DNA of 64,000 nt from Anaerococcus vaginalis ATCC 51170 (lineage in GTDB: Bacteria > Bacillota > Clostridia > Tissierellales > Peptoniphilaceae): NCBI RefSeq assembly GCF_000163295.1, contig NZ_GG700527.1:1462500-1526499 (forward strand). Direction: 5' to 3'. The notes beneath the pieces were generated by a model. It searched no databases and was not told the origin of the DNA. It worked only from the letters and a program-made list of their open reading frames with translations. Position numbers and translations under genes: made by a program. This document shows, piece by piece, positions 48,827-58,241 of the stretch (within the stretch, counting starts at the first letter, position 1; each line of letters opens with the position of its first letter).

Positions 48827-49366
48827 TTATTTACAAGTATCATTATATTTATTATTAATATAATCTTTAGTTGCATTTTCTTTTGGGATAATTTTCCCAG
48901 GATTTCCTATTACTATAGAGTGGTCTGGTACGTCAAAATTTACAAATGAGTTTGCAGAAATTAATACATCATTACCTATACGAACATTCCCAACTATTGT
49001 CGAATTTATTCCAATCCATACTTCATTACCTATTGAAGGAGTTCCTTTTTTCTTTCCTCTATTTTCTTGTCCTATTGTAACTCCTTTATGTATATTACAA
49101 TTTTCACCAATAATAGATTCAGGATTTATTGTAATCGCAAAAGGATGTCCTATATATAAACCCTTACCAATCTTAGAATTAACAGACAATTCTACAAAAT
49201 TTTTCTTTCTATTTAAAACAAATAAAACTTTATAGAAAATTTTTAATAGATGATTATTTGAATCTTGATATTTTCTAAACCATTTTTGAAATTTAGGAAT
49301 TTTTTTATAATCTCCACCATATCTACATAAATCTGCCTTTAATTTACTTTTACAATTTTCACGCAT
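48827..49366 (-). CDS. Hexapeptide-repeat O-acetyltransferase (CysE-like)
   Basis: The 179-residue protein has an alpha-helical N-terminus of about 70 residues and a left-handed beta-helix (IGKGLYIGHPFAITINPESIIGENCNIHKGVTIGQ, GNEVWIGINSTIVGNVRIGNDVLISANSFV) with the catalytic histidine in NIHKGVTIG. It resembles serine acetyltransferases, but capsule loci use such proteins to O-acetylate sugars, the likely role here. It is the last gene of the leftward capsule run. Confidence 0.85.
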   Translation of the reverse strand: MRENCKSKLKADLCRYGGDYKKIPKFQKWFRKYQDSNNHLLKIFYKVLFVLNRKKNFVELSVNSKIGKGLYIGHPFAITINPESIIGENCNIHKGVTIGQENRGKKKGTPSIGNEVWIGINSTIVGNVRIGNDVLISANSFVNFDVPDHSIVIGNPGKIIPKENATKDYINNKYNDTCK

Positions 49367-49380
49367 TATTATTCCCTTAA

Positions 49381-50874
49381 CTAATATCTTTTTAATTTTT
49401 TTAATATAACAGTAATATATTTCTTATAAAATATTGCATTAATTATTCCCATAAACACTAGAGAAATAATACTAACTTTTATTGAATATAAAATCCAAGA
49501 AATCCATGTAATCTCATTTATAGTGGAAAATTTAGCAATAATAACAAAAAATAAAACAGTAATTCCATCAACCAATAATTGTTTTATGAAATATTTTATA
49601 GGCCAACGTATTAAATTTTTAGAATCATATATTGCCATCCATATTGTTTGATAAAACATAGCCAATAGCGTTCCTATCGCAACACCAGCTAAGCCTAAAA
49701 TATTTACAAATAAAATTGATATTACAATATTTATTATAGCTGCAATTATATAATTATTTTGCGTTTGTTTGTAGTGACCGCCAGCTAAAATCAATATATT
49801 ATATGGTAGACGTAAACAGTGACCTGCATTTGCTGCTACTATTAAAACTGCAAATAATGGTTGAATATAATTTGCATCATGTATTCCTGATGTATAAACT
49901 TCTACAAATGGAATTATTAAAATAGCTGTAACTCCAAAAATAAAAGTTGTTCCAGTATGAATACTCCATTCAACCCAACCAAAAAATTTTCTTAATCTAT
50001 CAATTTCTTCTCTAGCTAAAAGCTCACCCATCAATGATTGAATTCCATTTGTCATTGACATAAGAAGTTTTTTTACTCCCATAACAACCATATTATATAC
50101 AGAATAAACCGAAACAATTTCAAGTCCCATAAATACTGTAAGTACAATATTATCAGTACCATCTAATACAACCGCTGAAATGTGTTGAGCTATTCCATTC
50201 CATTTTTGTTTTATTGGTTCCTCATCGTATTTTATATTCCAATTTATTTTATAATTTTTCTTTACATAAAGCGAAAGAATTAGTGGTCTGGCTAAATATA
50301 TTAATGATGTAGTTAGTTTTACTATGTGAATTGATGCTCCTAATTTTATTAGAATAAAGCAAGCTATAGTATTTAATATTAATGTTATTGTTTGAATATT
50401 GTAAGAAAAATATCCCCTTTGGTTTGCTGTTATAAGTAAACTATTGACAATTCCAAAATAGTATTGAGCAAAAGAGCTTATACTTATGACTAGAATCATT
50501 ATAGCAGTATACAAAAATCCAAAATTTGTTTTTGCTATTAACGGATAAATCCCCATCAAAATCACAACGTAAACCAAAAGTATTGTAGCAAGTCTTGAGA
50601 AAAACTTCTGACCAGAAACCATAACTCTGCTTATTTGATTATAATCATTTTCCGCTAAAGGCTTATATAATGATGATTGAATTACAGCTCCAACTCCAAG
50701 TTCCAAGAATGATATAATCGCTAAAAATTGCATTATTGAATTTATTAAACCGTTGACTTCAGAACCGTATGATTTTAATATAAGTCTAGGAACAATAAAG
50801 CCACATACAATTGTAGTTAACTGAAATATTAGCGATGAACTTGTGTTAAGAGCTAATAGCTTTTTTCTATTCAT
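49381..50874 (-). CDS. Wzx-type polysaccharide flippase
   Basis: The protein of about 497 residues has 12 or more membrane helices and the MATE/PST fold. NTSSSLIFQLTTIVCGFIVPRLIL begins the first helix, GSEVNGLINSIMQFL follows, and LELGVGAVIQSSLYKPL is typical of Gram-positive Wzx flippases. It moves lipid-linked repeat units across the membrane. The start at 50874 (MNRKKLLALN) has GGAG 8 bases upstream; a longer frame would overlap the previous gene. Confidence 0.88.
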   Translation of the reverse strand: MNRKKLLALNTSSSLIFQLTTIVCGFIVPRLILKSYGSEVNGLINSIMQFLAIISFLELGVGAVIQSSLYKPLAENDYNQISRVMVSGQKFFSRLATILLVYVVILMGIYPLIAKTNFGFLYTAIMILVISISSFAQYYFGIVNSLLITANQRGYFSYNIQTITLILNTIACFILIKLGASIHIVKLTTSLIYLARPLILSLYVKKNYKINWNIKYDEEPIKQKWNGIAQHISAVVLDGTDNIVLTVFMGLEIVSVYSVYNMVVMGVKKLLMSMTNGIQSLMGELLAREEIDRLRKFFGWVEWSIHTGTTFIFGVTAILIIPFVEVYTSGIHDANYIQPLFAVLIVAANAGHCLRLPYNILILAGGHYKQTQNNYIIAAIINIVISILFVNILGLAGVAIGTLLAMFYQTIWMAIYDSKNLIRWPIKYFIKQLLVDGITVLFFVIIAKFSTINEITWISWILYSIKVSIISLVFMGIINAIFYKKYITVILKKLKRY

Positions 50875-50876
50875 TA

Positions 50877-51815
50877 TTAGTCTCCGTTGCTTAGCATTTT
50901 TTTCGGTAATTTTATCCAACTACCTAATTTATAATCCCATTCAAGAGGCTCAATTTTATCAAAACCTCCACCATCAAAAAATGTCAACTCCCCAAAATAA
51001 ATTTTATTATTGCTTATATATAAATCTACTCTTACCTCTGGCATTCCTTCAGATAAAATCTCCGCAATTTTAATCATTTCTTGAAATTTTTGTGGCTTTT
51101 GAGGTTTATTTAAAGCATTAGGCATTCCAAATCTTAAGTCTACCCATTCAAAATTCATATCAAAAAAATCTCCAGTTGTTTCTTTATCAGAATTTCTATC
51201 TTGATAAATTCCAACAATCTTAGGCTTTCCATCAAAGCAATAAAATTTATAATCTCTTAAATTTTTTCCCGTTTCATCTGTCATATATTTTTCGCAAATT
51301 ATTTTTCTTGAAACATTTTTGTAAGGCCATTCTCTCCCATTAAGATAATAATTCTGAGCTAACCCACTTTTTAATTCATTTTTTACTTTTTTTATGTCAA
51401 TTTTACTTTTATCTGTACATATACACATTCCTAGACCAGAGTTGTGATTACACTTTAGAACAAATTTATTTGGCAAAGAATCAAAATCAATTTCTTCTGG
51501 ATCATCCCATACTCCTAATAAAGGAATTAAATAGTCCTCTCCGATTTTTTCAGATATATATTCTCTAACTTTATATTTATCTACTAATTTTGTATATAAT
51601 GGATTCCTATCATATAGTTTTAACCATTGTAATTTTTCGTTAAAAGATTTTGGATTTTCTAAATTTAAAGGATAATCCATAGTAGCTTTAAACATTTTTT
51701 CTATAAACTTTTTATCGTCCATATTATTATACAAGCCAAGTTTTGAATTTACTCTCAATCTATATTCTTGATTTGATATATATTTATTAGCCTTTTTAAT
51801 AATATTATTTACCAT
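50877..51815 (-). CDS. TupA-like ATP-grasp capsule protein
   Basis: The 312-residue protein matches the TupA-like ATP-grasp family: NPKSFNEKLQWLKLYDRNPLYTKLVDKY, then KFVLKCNHNSGLG, RDYKFYCFDGKP, and EVRVDLYISNNKIYFGELTFF with DGG near the end. Members occur in capsule and teichuronopeptide clusters, where they are thought to join amino acids to polysaccharide carboxyls or to act as transferases. The lysine, Asp and Glu positions expected for ATP binding appear intact. It is encoded next to the flippase. Confidence 0.85.
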   Translation of the reverse strand: MVNNIIKKANKYISNQEYRLRVNSKLGLYNNMDDKKFIEKMFKATMDYPLNLENPKSFNEKLQWLKLYDRNPLYTKLVDKYKVREYISEKIGEDYLIPLLGVWDDPEEIDFDSLPNKFVLKCNHNSGLGMCICTDKSKIDIKKVKNELKSGLAQNYYLNGREWPYKNVSRKIICEKYMTDETGKNLRDYKFYCFDGKPKIVGIYQDRNSDKETTGDFFDMNFEWVDLRFGMPNALNKPQKPQKFQEMIKIAEILSEGMPEVRVDLYISNNKIYFGELTFFDGGGFDKIEPLEWDYKLGSWIKLPKKMLSNGD

Positions 51816-51849
51816 TTTATCATAATTGTATTTTTGTACAATTTCCTTT

Positions 51850-52929
51850 CTAATTATTTATCACTTGTTCAAAATACTCTTGCCATTGTTTAAATATATT
51901 ATTTGGCTTAAATATTTCAGATTTTTCTTTTGCATTTTTCCTTATTTCATTCGAAAATTCATTATCTTCTAATAATAAAAGAATATTTTTTGCTAACTCT
52001 TTTTCATTATTTACAGGAACCAAAATTCCATCTACTCCATGATTTATAATAGCCTTAGGACCACCACACGGACAATCCGTAGATATGCATGGAACACCAG
52101 CTGCCATAGCTTCTAGAAGAGTATTAGGCATCCCCTCATAATCTGAAGATAAGATAAACATCTTTGCTTTTGATAAAACCTTTGGAATATTATCCGTTAA
52201 ACCCATAAGTAATATTCTATCTTCAAGTCCTTTTTTATTTATCTCATTTTTTAATTTTTCTTTCAGTTCTCCATCTCCATAGATCAATAATTTCTCATCT
52301 GGATATTTTTCATTTACTTTTGCAAATGCATTAATTAACATCATTTGATTTTTTTGATGACTTAGTCTTCCTATTGAAACTATATATTTGGGATCATATA
52401 TATTTACATCAAAAAATTTCTCATCAACTTGATTGAATATTATTTTAGATTTACCCTGTAATTTGATCGGGAAATATTTTTTAGCATCTTCAGTTTGGAA
52501 AACACATCCATCAGCTTTAGGAAGTATATATTTTGATATTAATTTCCCCGTAATTCCTGGATACTCTTTGCTTGGATCATTTCTAATAGAGATTATATTT
52601 TTAACATCTAATTTTCTAGAAGCAAGCAAAGCCCTTACAACTGGCTCTCTCATAAATGAAACAACTAAGTCAGGTTTCTTCATGCAAATTATCTTTTTTA
52701 ATTGTCTAATAATATTTATATTTTTAAAAATCTTATTTTTTGAAGATTTTTTATAGTCTTCTAAGCAAATTCTTTTTACATTTGAATTTGTCTTATATTC
52801 TTTTTCAACTTTATAAGAAGTTACTAAAATAATTGTATTATTTTCATCTGCAAATTGATTTGCTAAATTTGTTACAACTCTCTCAGCTCCACCTTTTCCT
52901 AATGTATTTATATAAAATAAAATTTTCAT
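51850..52929 (-). CDS. GT4-family glycosyltransferase
   Basis: The 359-residue enzyme has the GT-B fold: NTLGKGGAERVVTNLA at the start, SIGRLSHQKNQMMLINAF in the middle and SSDYEGMPNTLLEAMAAGVPCISTDCPCGGP, with the donor-binding E..P..L.EAMA.G motif. Such proteins add one sugar to the lipid-linked repeat. The donor and acceptor cannot be told. CPCGGP and the stretch that follows resemble the galactosaminyl/amylovoran transferase subgroup. Confidence 0.9.
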   Translation of the reverse strand: MKILFYINTLGKGGAERVVTNLANQFADENNTIILVTSYKVEKEYKTNSNVKRICLEDYKKSSKNKIFKNINIIRQLKKIICMKKPDLVVSFMREPVVRALLASRKLDVKNIISIRNDPSKEYPGITGKLISKYILPKADGCVFQTEDAKKYFPIKLQGKSKIIFNQVDEKFFDVNIYDPKYIVSIGRLSHQKNQMMLINAFAKVNEKYPDEKLLIYGDGELKEKLKNEINKKGLEDRILLMGLTDNIPKVLSKAKMFILSSDYEGMPNTLLEAMAAGVPCISTDCPCGGPKAIINHGVDGILVPVNNEKELAKNILLLLEDNEFSNEIRKNAKEKSEIFKPNNIFKQWQEYFEQVINN

Positions 52930-52952
52930 TAATATCTCCTATTAAAATATAA

Positions 52953-54011
52953 TTAAGTTAGAAATGATTCAAAAGGTACTATTTGACAACCATCAGTTAC
53001 TAATCCATATATATATAATGCTGAAAATATTAATGCAAAAATAAATATATAAAATTTCCTATACTTAGATTCATAAGTAATATTAGGTATTGAAAGAGTA
53101 TATATTAGTTCAAAATATCTTGTAACTCTCGCAAATAACGAAAAACTTATTGCACCAATTTGAAGATATATCGCTCCAAATGATCCTTCATAATCTTTAA
53201 CTTCGTTATTTAATTTTTTACGATTCATTATTATTCTTAAAATAAAAGATATTATAATATAAAAAAATAGTAATTTATATCCCTGACCAGAAACCGATGT
53301 ATTAGAGTAATCATTCGAATAGAATTTATACAGATGCGGGATTATATACATAGCACCTAAAATAGATAACATTAGAAACAAATTTTTTTTAATCAATAAC
53401 ACTCTGCTATCATTCCCCTTAATAATTAGATAAGATAATAAGAAAAATATAGCCGTTTTATGAAACGTAACAGCAAGTAATATTAATAAAAGACTAACTA
53501 ATTTTTTGTTTTTCTTAATAAAATCAAAACTTAAAAAGCAAATAGAGCACGCTATAGCTTGCCTTAAAATGCATAAATTAGTTCCTAAAAATCCAAGACC
53601 TAAATATACTAAAAAACTAAGTGAAAAGCATTTGGATCTTTTATATATAATGTAAGAAAAAATTCCATAACTAATTATAAATACAATATTTTCAAATATT
53701 CTAAAATTACTTGTAAATAATCTAATAAATTTATTTAAAAGAACGTAGCCAATATCATATTTAAAATTAAATATAAAAAAACTAATGCTTTTACTTGGAT
53801 AAAACTTCAAAAAATAATATCTATAGTTATCTACATCAACGCCTAAATGTTGATTTCTCATAAGCCCAATCATAAGTATAGATATAAAACATAAGAAAAA
53901 ACTAATTTTTCCCGTATTCAATTTGTATTTTGAAATTTTTAAAGACGAAAATGATGCCTCTAAAAACACATTTAGTAGTATAAAAGCTAATAAAAATATA
54001 TAAATTGTCAA
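52953..54011 (-). CDS. EpsG/Wzy-type polysaccharide polymerase
   Basis: The 352-residue integral membrane protein has about ten helices. GVDVDNYRYYF near residue 57 and LRQAIACSICFLSFDFIKKNKK near residue 150 match EpsG-family polymerases (a D...Y...F motif and an LRQ..A motif); a helix with AVTFHKTAIFFLLSY follows. It would link repeat units outside the membrane after the flippase. It is the most AT-rich gene of the region and is typical of variable capsule genes. Confidence 0.85.
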   Translation of the reverse strand: MTIYIFLLAFILLNVFLEASFSSLKISKYKLNTGKISFFLCFISILMIGLMRNQHLGVDVDNYRYYFLKFYPSKSISFFIFNFKYDIGYVLLNKFIRLFTSNFRIFENIVFIISYGIFSYIIYKRSKCFSLSFLVYLGLGFLGTNLCILRQAIACSICFLSFDFIKKNKKLVSLLLILLAVTFHKTAIFFLLSYLIIKGNDSRVLLIKKNLFLMLSILGAMYIIPHLYKFYSNDYSNTSVSGQGYKLLFFYIIISFILRIIMNRKKLNNEVKDYEGSFGAIYLQIGAISFSLFARVTRYFELIYTLSIPNITYESKYRKFYIFIFALIFSALYIYGLVTDGCQIVPFESFLT

Positions 54012-54106
54012 AAAATTCCCTTTCTTAAACTAATTCGTTATCAAAACCTATATAGATGATTGACTCGCTTAAAACAAAATTTAAAGCAGCACATCTATTA
54101 ATTTAA

Positions 54107-55207
54107 CTAAGAAGCTAAATTCTTGTAAAATTCTAATAACCATCTAGTTGTATCTCTTATATCAAAACCTTTTGATCTAACAATTTCCGACGCTTCTTTT
54201 AGTCTATTTTTTTTCATATTTAATATATAATTTACCCATACACCTTCTCCTTGATTTATAGGCAAATATTTAAGATTTGGTAATAATTTTACTTCCTCTG
54301 TTACAGATTCTGATAAAATACATGGTAAACCTGAAGCCTCAGCTTCCACAACAGCAACTGGTAATCCTTCCCAAAATGACGGGAAGAGAAAGACATCTAC
54401 CGCTTGTAGAATGTTATCAACATCTTCTCTTGAACCCATCATATATACTTTCCCTTTCAAGTTCAAATCTTTAATTTTTGTATTTATTTCTTCTTTCAAC
54501 TCTCCATCTCCAATAATTAATAAAATAGATTTTGAGTTTTTTTCCAAAATTCCTTTAAAAACTTTTAATAAAAAAATATGATTTTTAGGACTAGATAACC
54601 TCCCAACATGAGCAAATACCAAATTATTTTCAATATTTAAAGCATTTCTATATTTAGTTCTTATTTTTTCATTATATTTATATTTATTAACGTCAATAGA
54701 ATTTTTTACTAAAAAATAATTATCTTCTTTTATTTTTTCCGTTCCATATAACCATTTTCCTGAAGATTCAGAACATGCAAACAAATAATCAGCCTGTTTC
54801 ACTAAAGGTTTTTGTAGTATATTTTTAATAATAGCCTTAAATCCTTTTCCATTTGAAGTACTATGGCTATGTATAATTGTTTTTAAATGATATTTTTTAG
54901 CTATAGGAAAAAACACACTTGCATAACTCCTAATGTGGGAATGAATAATTCTATATTCTGGATGAGCGTCAAAAAAACTTTTCCAAGTATTTCTATAACT
55001 TAAAATATTATATACTTTAAACTTAGGGAACACGTATATTTTCCCACCCATACTCTCTATTTCTTCTCTATAATCATTTTGCGAATCACTATGAATAATA
55101 AAATCAAATTGAACTTCACTTTTGTCTATATATCTATAAAAATTCATTACCATAGTTTCAGCTCCGCCTCTGTTTAATCCACCTAATACATGTAATACTC
55201 TTATCAT
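54107..55207 (-). CDS. GT4-family glycosyltransferase (EpsF-like)
   Basis: The 366-residue GT-B enzyme opens with HVLGGLNRGGAETMVMNFYR, continues with HSHIRSYASVFFPIAKK and CSESSGKWLYG, and has HVGRLSSPKNHIFLLKVF and FPSFWEGLPVAVVEAEASGLPCILS in the donor half. The pattern fits EpsF-like transferases of Gram-positive exopolysaccharide loci. It follows the neighbouring glycosyltransferase gene by 13 bases. A 95-base spacer without features separates it from the polymerase gene. Confidence 0.9.
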   Translation of the reverse strand: MIRVLHVLGGLNRGGAETMVMNFYRYIDKSEVQFDFIIHSDSQNDYREEIESMGGKIYVFPKFKVYNILSYRNTWKSFFDAHPEYRIIHSHIRSYASVFFPIAKKYHLKTIIHSHSTSNGKGFKAIIKNILQKPLVKQADYLFACSESSGKWLYGTEKIKEDNYFLVKNSIDVNKYKYNEKIRTKYRNALNIENNLVFAHVGRLSSPKNHIFLLKVFKGILEKNSKSILLIIGDGELKEEINTKIKDLNLKGKVYMMGSREDVDNILQAVDVFLFPSFWEGLPVAVVEAEASGLPCILSESVTEEVKLLPNLKYLPINQGEGVWVNYILNMKKNRLKEASEIVRSKGFDIRDTTRWLLEFYKNLAS

Positions 55208-55220
55208 TGTTCTCCTTAAG

Positions 55221-56330
55221 TTATTTAAGTCTATTTATTATATTCTCATTAATTTTAAAAACATCAAAATTATCTTCAGCAAACTTTCTAGACTCTTGTG
55301 CCATATTTTCTGTTTCTTTAGGATGTTCAATCATCCAAATCATTTTTTCTGCTAAAGCTTTAATGTCTTTCTTCTCAACAACAAAACCATTTACACCATT
55401 TTTTACGGTTTCTTTGCATCCTGGTGTATTAAACGTTATAACAGGTCTGCCACTTGCTAAAGCCTGTAACACTGATCTTGGAACACCTTCTGGATAATAT
55501 GAAGGATATATAAAAAATCTAGATTTTGCCATCCATTTTGACACATCTCTTGTTTCTCCATGATAAATTACAGTATTTTCATCTTCAGCTTTTTTTAAAA
55601 TGTCATTTAAACTTGATTTTTCCACTGCATTATCTAATGGTCCAACAACATCAAAAACAGCTGTCGGATATTTTTTTTTCACGATTTTTGCAGCATAAAT
55701 ATATTCCTTAAGCCCCTTAGATTCTGTTATTCTTGATAAAAATAAGAATGAATTTTCATTTACAAGATCTAATTTTTTAAATTTTTCTAGATTAACACCA
55801 GAGCCACCCGTCAAAAAAACCTTAGATGTATTTTTAACTAAACCTTTATCTATAAATTCTTTTCTATCATCATTATTCTGAAAGCATATAAAATCCGCTA
55901 ATCTATATGATAATTTAAGCATAGGAAGTGATATTGCTCTGACTAAATCCCATTTTAGACCTTTTAATATAAAAAGATTACCTCTTCCATTGACAACACA
56001 CATTATTTTTTTTACTCCGGCTATTTTGGCTCCTAGAATCATTGATATGTGGTTTTTTATACCGTATATAATAACGTAATCTATATTCTCTTTTTTCAAT
56101 TTATTTTTTATATTCAATAATGATTTTAATTCTATAAAAGGATTTGTATTATTTCTATTAGCATCTATAAATATTAATTTAGCATTGAGTTCGTTATAAC
56201 ATTTGTTAATTATTCCATCATTAATTAGCCCTAGATATACGTCATAACCTTTTTTATTTAAATTATCTACTAATTCTTCCCTATCAAATCCTTTAGAGCT
56301 AAATCCATTACACATTATTGCAACTTTCAT
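55221..56330 (-). CDS. GT4-family glycosyltransferase
   Basis: The 369-residue protein has the GT-B donor half with FLSRITESKGLKEYIYAAKIVKKKYP and YYPEGVPRSVLQALASGRPVITFNTPGCKETV, a form (SYYREG.PR..LEA) characteristic of transferases such as WbpT/PglA-like galactosaminyl- or galacturonosyl-transferases. Because the locus also makes UDP-galacturonate, a uronic-acid donor is plausible but not shown. Confidence 0.88.
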   Translation of the reverse strand: MKVAIMCNGFSSKGFDREELVDNLNKKGYDVYLGLINDGIINKCYNELNAKLIFIDANRNNTNPFIELKSLLNIKNKLKKENIDYVIIYGIKNHISMILGAKIAGVKKIMCVVNGRGNLFILKGLKWDLVRAISLPMLKLSYRLADFICFQNNDDRKEFIDKGLVKNTSKVFLTGGSGVNLEKFKKLDLVNENSFLFLSRITESKGLKEYIYAAKIVKKKYPTAVFDVVGPLDNAVEKSSLNDILKKAEDENTVIYHGETRDVSKWMAKSRFFIYPSYYPEGVPRSVLQALASGRPVITFNTPGCKETVKNGVNGFVVEKKDIKALAEKMIWMIEHPKETENMAQESRKFAEDNFDVFKINENIINRLK

Positions 56331-56367
56331 TATTAAAACTCCATTTAAATATTATAAACTTTAAATC

Positions 56368-57567
56368 CTAATAAAGATCTATTTTTATAAGACTTAAAGC
56401 CTTAATAACAGTTGAAATAGCTCCTTTACAATCATCTGCCTGTCCAATGACAAATCCTACTCTATCTGAACTACTTTTAATACCATTAATAATATGATCT
56501 TTACCGTGAATTATTGATATTTGAATTATTCCAGGCAATTTACTTGCTTCTTCCACCCCTCTTATAGACTTAATTCTCCCATGACTTTGATCGAAATATC
56601 TTATTGCTGATGCTTTATCGTATTTTATTCTTATATCTGGTTTTTCTCCCAAAGCAATTTTTATGCAACTTTCAACCATATCAACCCCTGTAGACAAAGG
56701 AGTTAAATGTGTTGTTATGTTATCTCCCCCAAGCCTTGCTCCAATTTCTACAATTTTTGGACCATTTTGAGTGATTTTGATTTCTGTATGTGAAGGACCA
56801 CTTATTATACCTATAGCTTTGTTTGCAGCAATTGTTATTTCTTTTATTTTATCTTTTATACTATCTGGTAGCTGGCTAGGTTGAGAGTGTCCCATTTCTA
56901 CAAAATATGGAGCACCCGTTGTTATTTTGTCAGTAATTTGAATTATATTACATTTCCCATCTACACTGATTGTCTCTACACTTACTTCTGGTCCTTCCAT
57001 AAATTCTTCAACCATTACAATCTTATTTCTAGAATTATTTTTACTATAATTATAAGCTATATTTATAGTTTTCTCGTTAAAATCAGGTAGTAATACAATA
57101 CCTCGACTCCCAGAATTATCAGCTGGTTTTAAAATACATTTGTAACCTTTATCCTTAATTTTATTAACCGCTTTTATACATTTATCTAGACTATCAACTT
57201 TATAAAATAAAGGCACGGGCACGCCAAAGCTTTTTAAAGATTCACGCATTTTTGATTTGTTTGTTGCTTTTATAGCCGTATCTAAATCAACACCAACTAA
57301 CCCTAATTTCTTTGAAACTTTTGCAACAGTCATTATTGGCATATCACTAGCAAGAGTCATTATCGCATCTATATTATGTTTTTTTGCAGCACTCATTACA
57401 GATTCAATATCTATAGTACTAATAATTTCTTTTTTTACATCTGGTATTTTAAATCCAAGTGCATTTGAATCTATATCAACCGCAATGACTTCAAGCCCCA
57501 TATCTATAGCTTTTTCTATAGCAGGAACTTGTAAAATACTTGCGCCTAATATCATTATTTTTTTCAT
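56368..57567 (-). CDS. ATP-grasp ligase of a capsule cluster
   Basis: The 399-residue protein has an N-terminal Rossmann-like pre-ATP domain (IMILGASILQVPAIEKAID), then the ATP-grasp core: CILKPADNSGSRGIVLL (ATP lysine, Gly loop), MVEEFMEGPEVSVETIS, and IKITQNGPKIVEIGARLGGDNI (metal-binding Glu/Asn). The C-terminal domain is complete. It resembles carboxylate-amine ligases of the PurK/biotin carboxylase type. In capsule loci such ligases form amides on uronic acids or amino acids. Together with the UDP-galacturonate genes this suggests an amidated uronic acid; the substrates are inferred. Confidence 0.85.
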   Translation of the reverse strand: MKKIMILGASILQVPAIEKAIDMGLEVIAVDIDSNALGFKIPDVKKEIISTIDIESVMSAAKKHNIDAIMTLASDMPIMTVAKVSKKLGLVGVDLDTAIKATNKSKMRESLKSFGVPVPLFYKVDSLDKCIKAVNKIKDKGYKCILKPADNSGSRGIVLLPDFNEKTINIAYNYSKNNSRNKIVMVEEFMEGPEVSVETISVDGKCNIIQITDKITTGAPYFVEMGHSQPSQLPDSIKDKIKEITIAANKAIGIISGPSHTEIKITQNGPKIVEIGARLGGDNITTHLTPLSTGVDMVESCIKIALGEKPDIRIKYDKASAIRYFDQSHGRIKSIRGVEEASKLPGIIQISIIHGKDHIINGIKSSSDRVGFVIGQADDCKGAISTVIKALSLIKIDLY

Positions 57568-57596
57568 TTATATATGTACTCCAATAATTTATTATT

Positions 57597-58241
57597 TTAA
57601 ACAAAAGTATCTTTGCTTTCCTCATAATTTCTATTTATATTCTTACGCATAATTATTGTATTTATTGTCATAAATATTATCTTCAAGTCAAAAAAAAGTG
57701 ATAAGTGTTTCACGTAATAAACATCATTTTCCAATTTTTCTTTTGTTAAAACAGAATTTCTGTTAATAGCCTGATTATAACCAGTTATACCTGGGCGCAC
57801 CGTAAGAATAATTTTCTCTTCGTCCGTATATTTATCTAAGTACATTGGTGTATCAGGTCTTGGACCAATAAAACTCATATCTCCTTTTAAAACATTTATG
57901 ATTTGTGGAAGTTCATCAATACTTGTTTTTCTTGCAAATTTACCAAATTTTGTCACTCTAGGATCATCATCTCCATTAAATGTCGAACCATCTTCTAACC
58001 TTATATCTGGAGCATTTTCTTTCATAGAACGCAACTTATACATCTTAAATGGGATTCCAAAAAGTCCAGTTCTCTCCGCTTTATAAAATAAGGGTCCACC
58101 ATCTTCAATTTTTATAAATATATATGAAATTATAACAATTAAGATAACTGGTATCATCAATATTAAAGATAGCAAAATATCAAAGGTTCTTTTTGTAACC
58201 CTAAAAACTAAGCTCCCTGATAATTTAGTTTTACTTGACAT
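57597..58241 (-). CDS. Initiating sugar-phosphate transferase (PglC/WcaJ type)
   Basis: The 214-residue monotopic phosphoglycosyl transferase has a basic start and one hydrophobic hairpin helix (LLSLILMIPVILIVIISYIF). The catalytic region follows: GPLFYKAERTG, FKMYKLRSM, RKTSIDELPQIINVLKGDMSFIGPRPDTP, and RPGITGYNQ. It transfers a sugar phosphate to undecaprenyl phosphate, starting the repeat unit. The small, catalytic-domain-only form and the PglF and DegT genes nearby favour a 4-amino-4,6-dideoxy sugar such as bacillosamine. It overlaps the SDR gene by 11 bases. Confidence 0.92.
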   Translation of the reverse strand: MSSKTKLSGSLVFRVTKRTFDILLSLILMIPVILIVIISYIFIKIEDGGPLFYKAERTGLFGIPFKMYKLRSMKENAPDIRLEDGSTFNGDDDPRVTKFGKFARKTSIDELPQIINVLKGDMSFIGPRPDTPMYLDKYTDEEKIILTVRPGITGYNQAINRNSVLTKEKLENDVYYVKHLSLFFDLKIIFMTINTIIMRKNINRNYEESKDTFV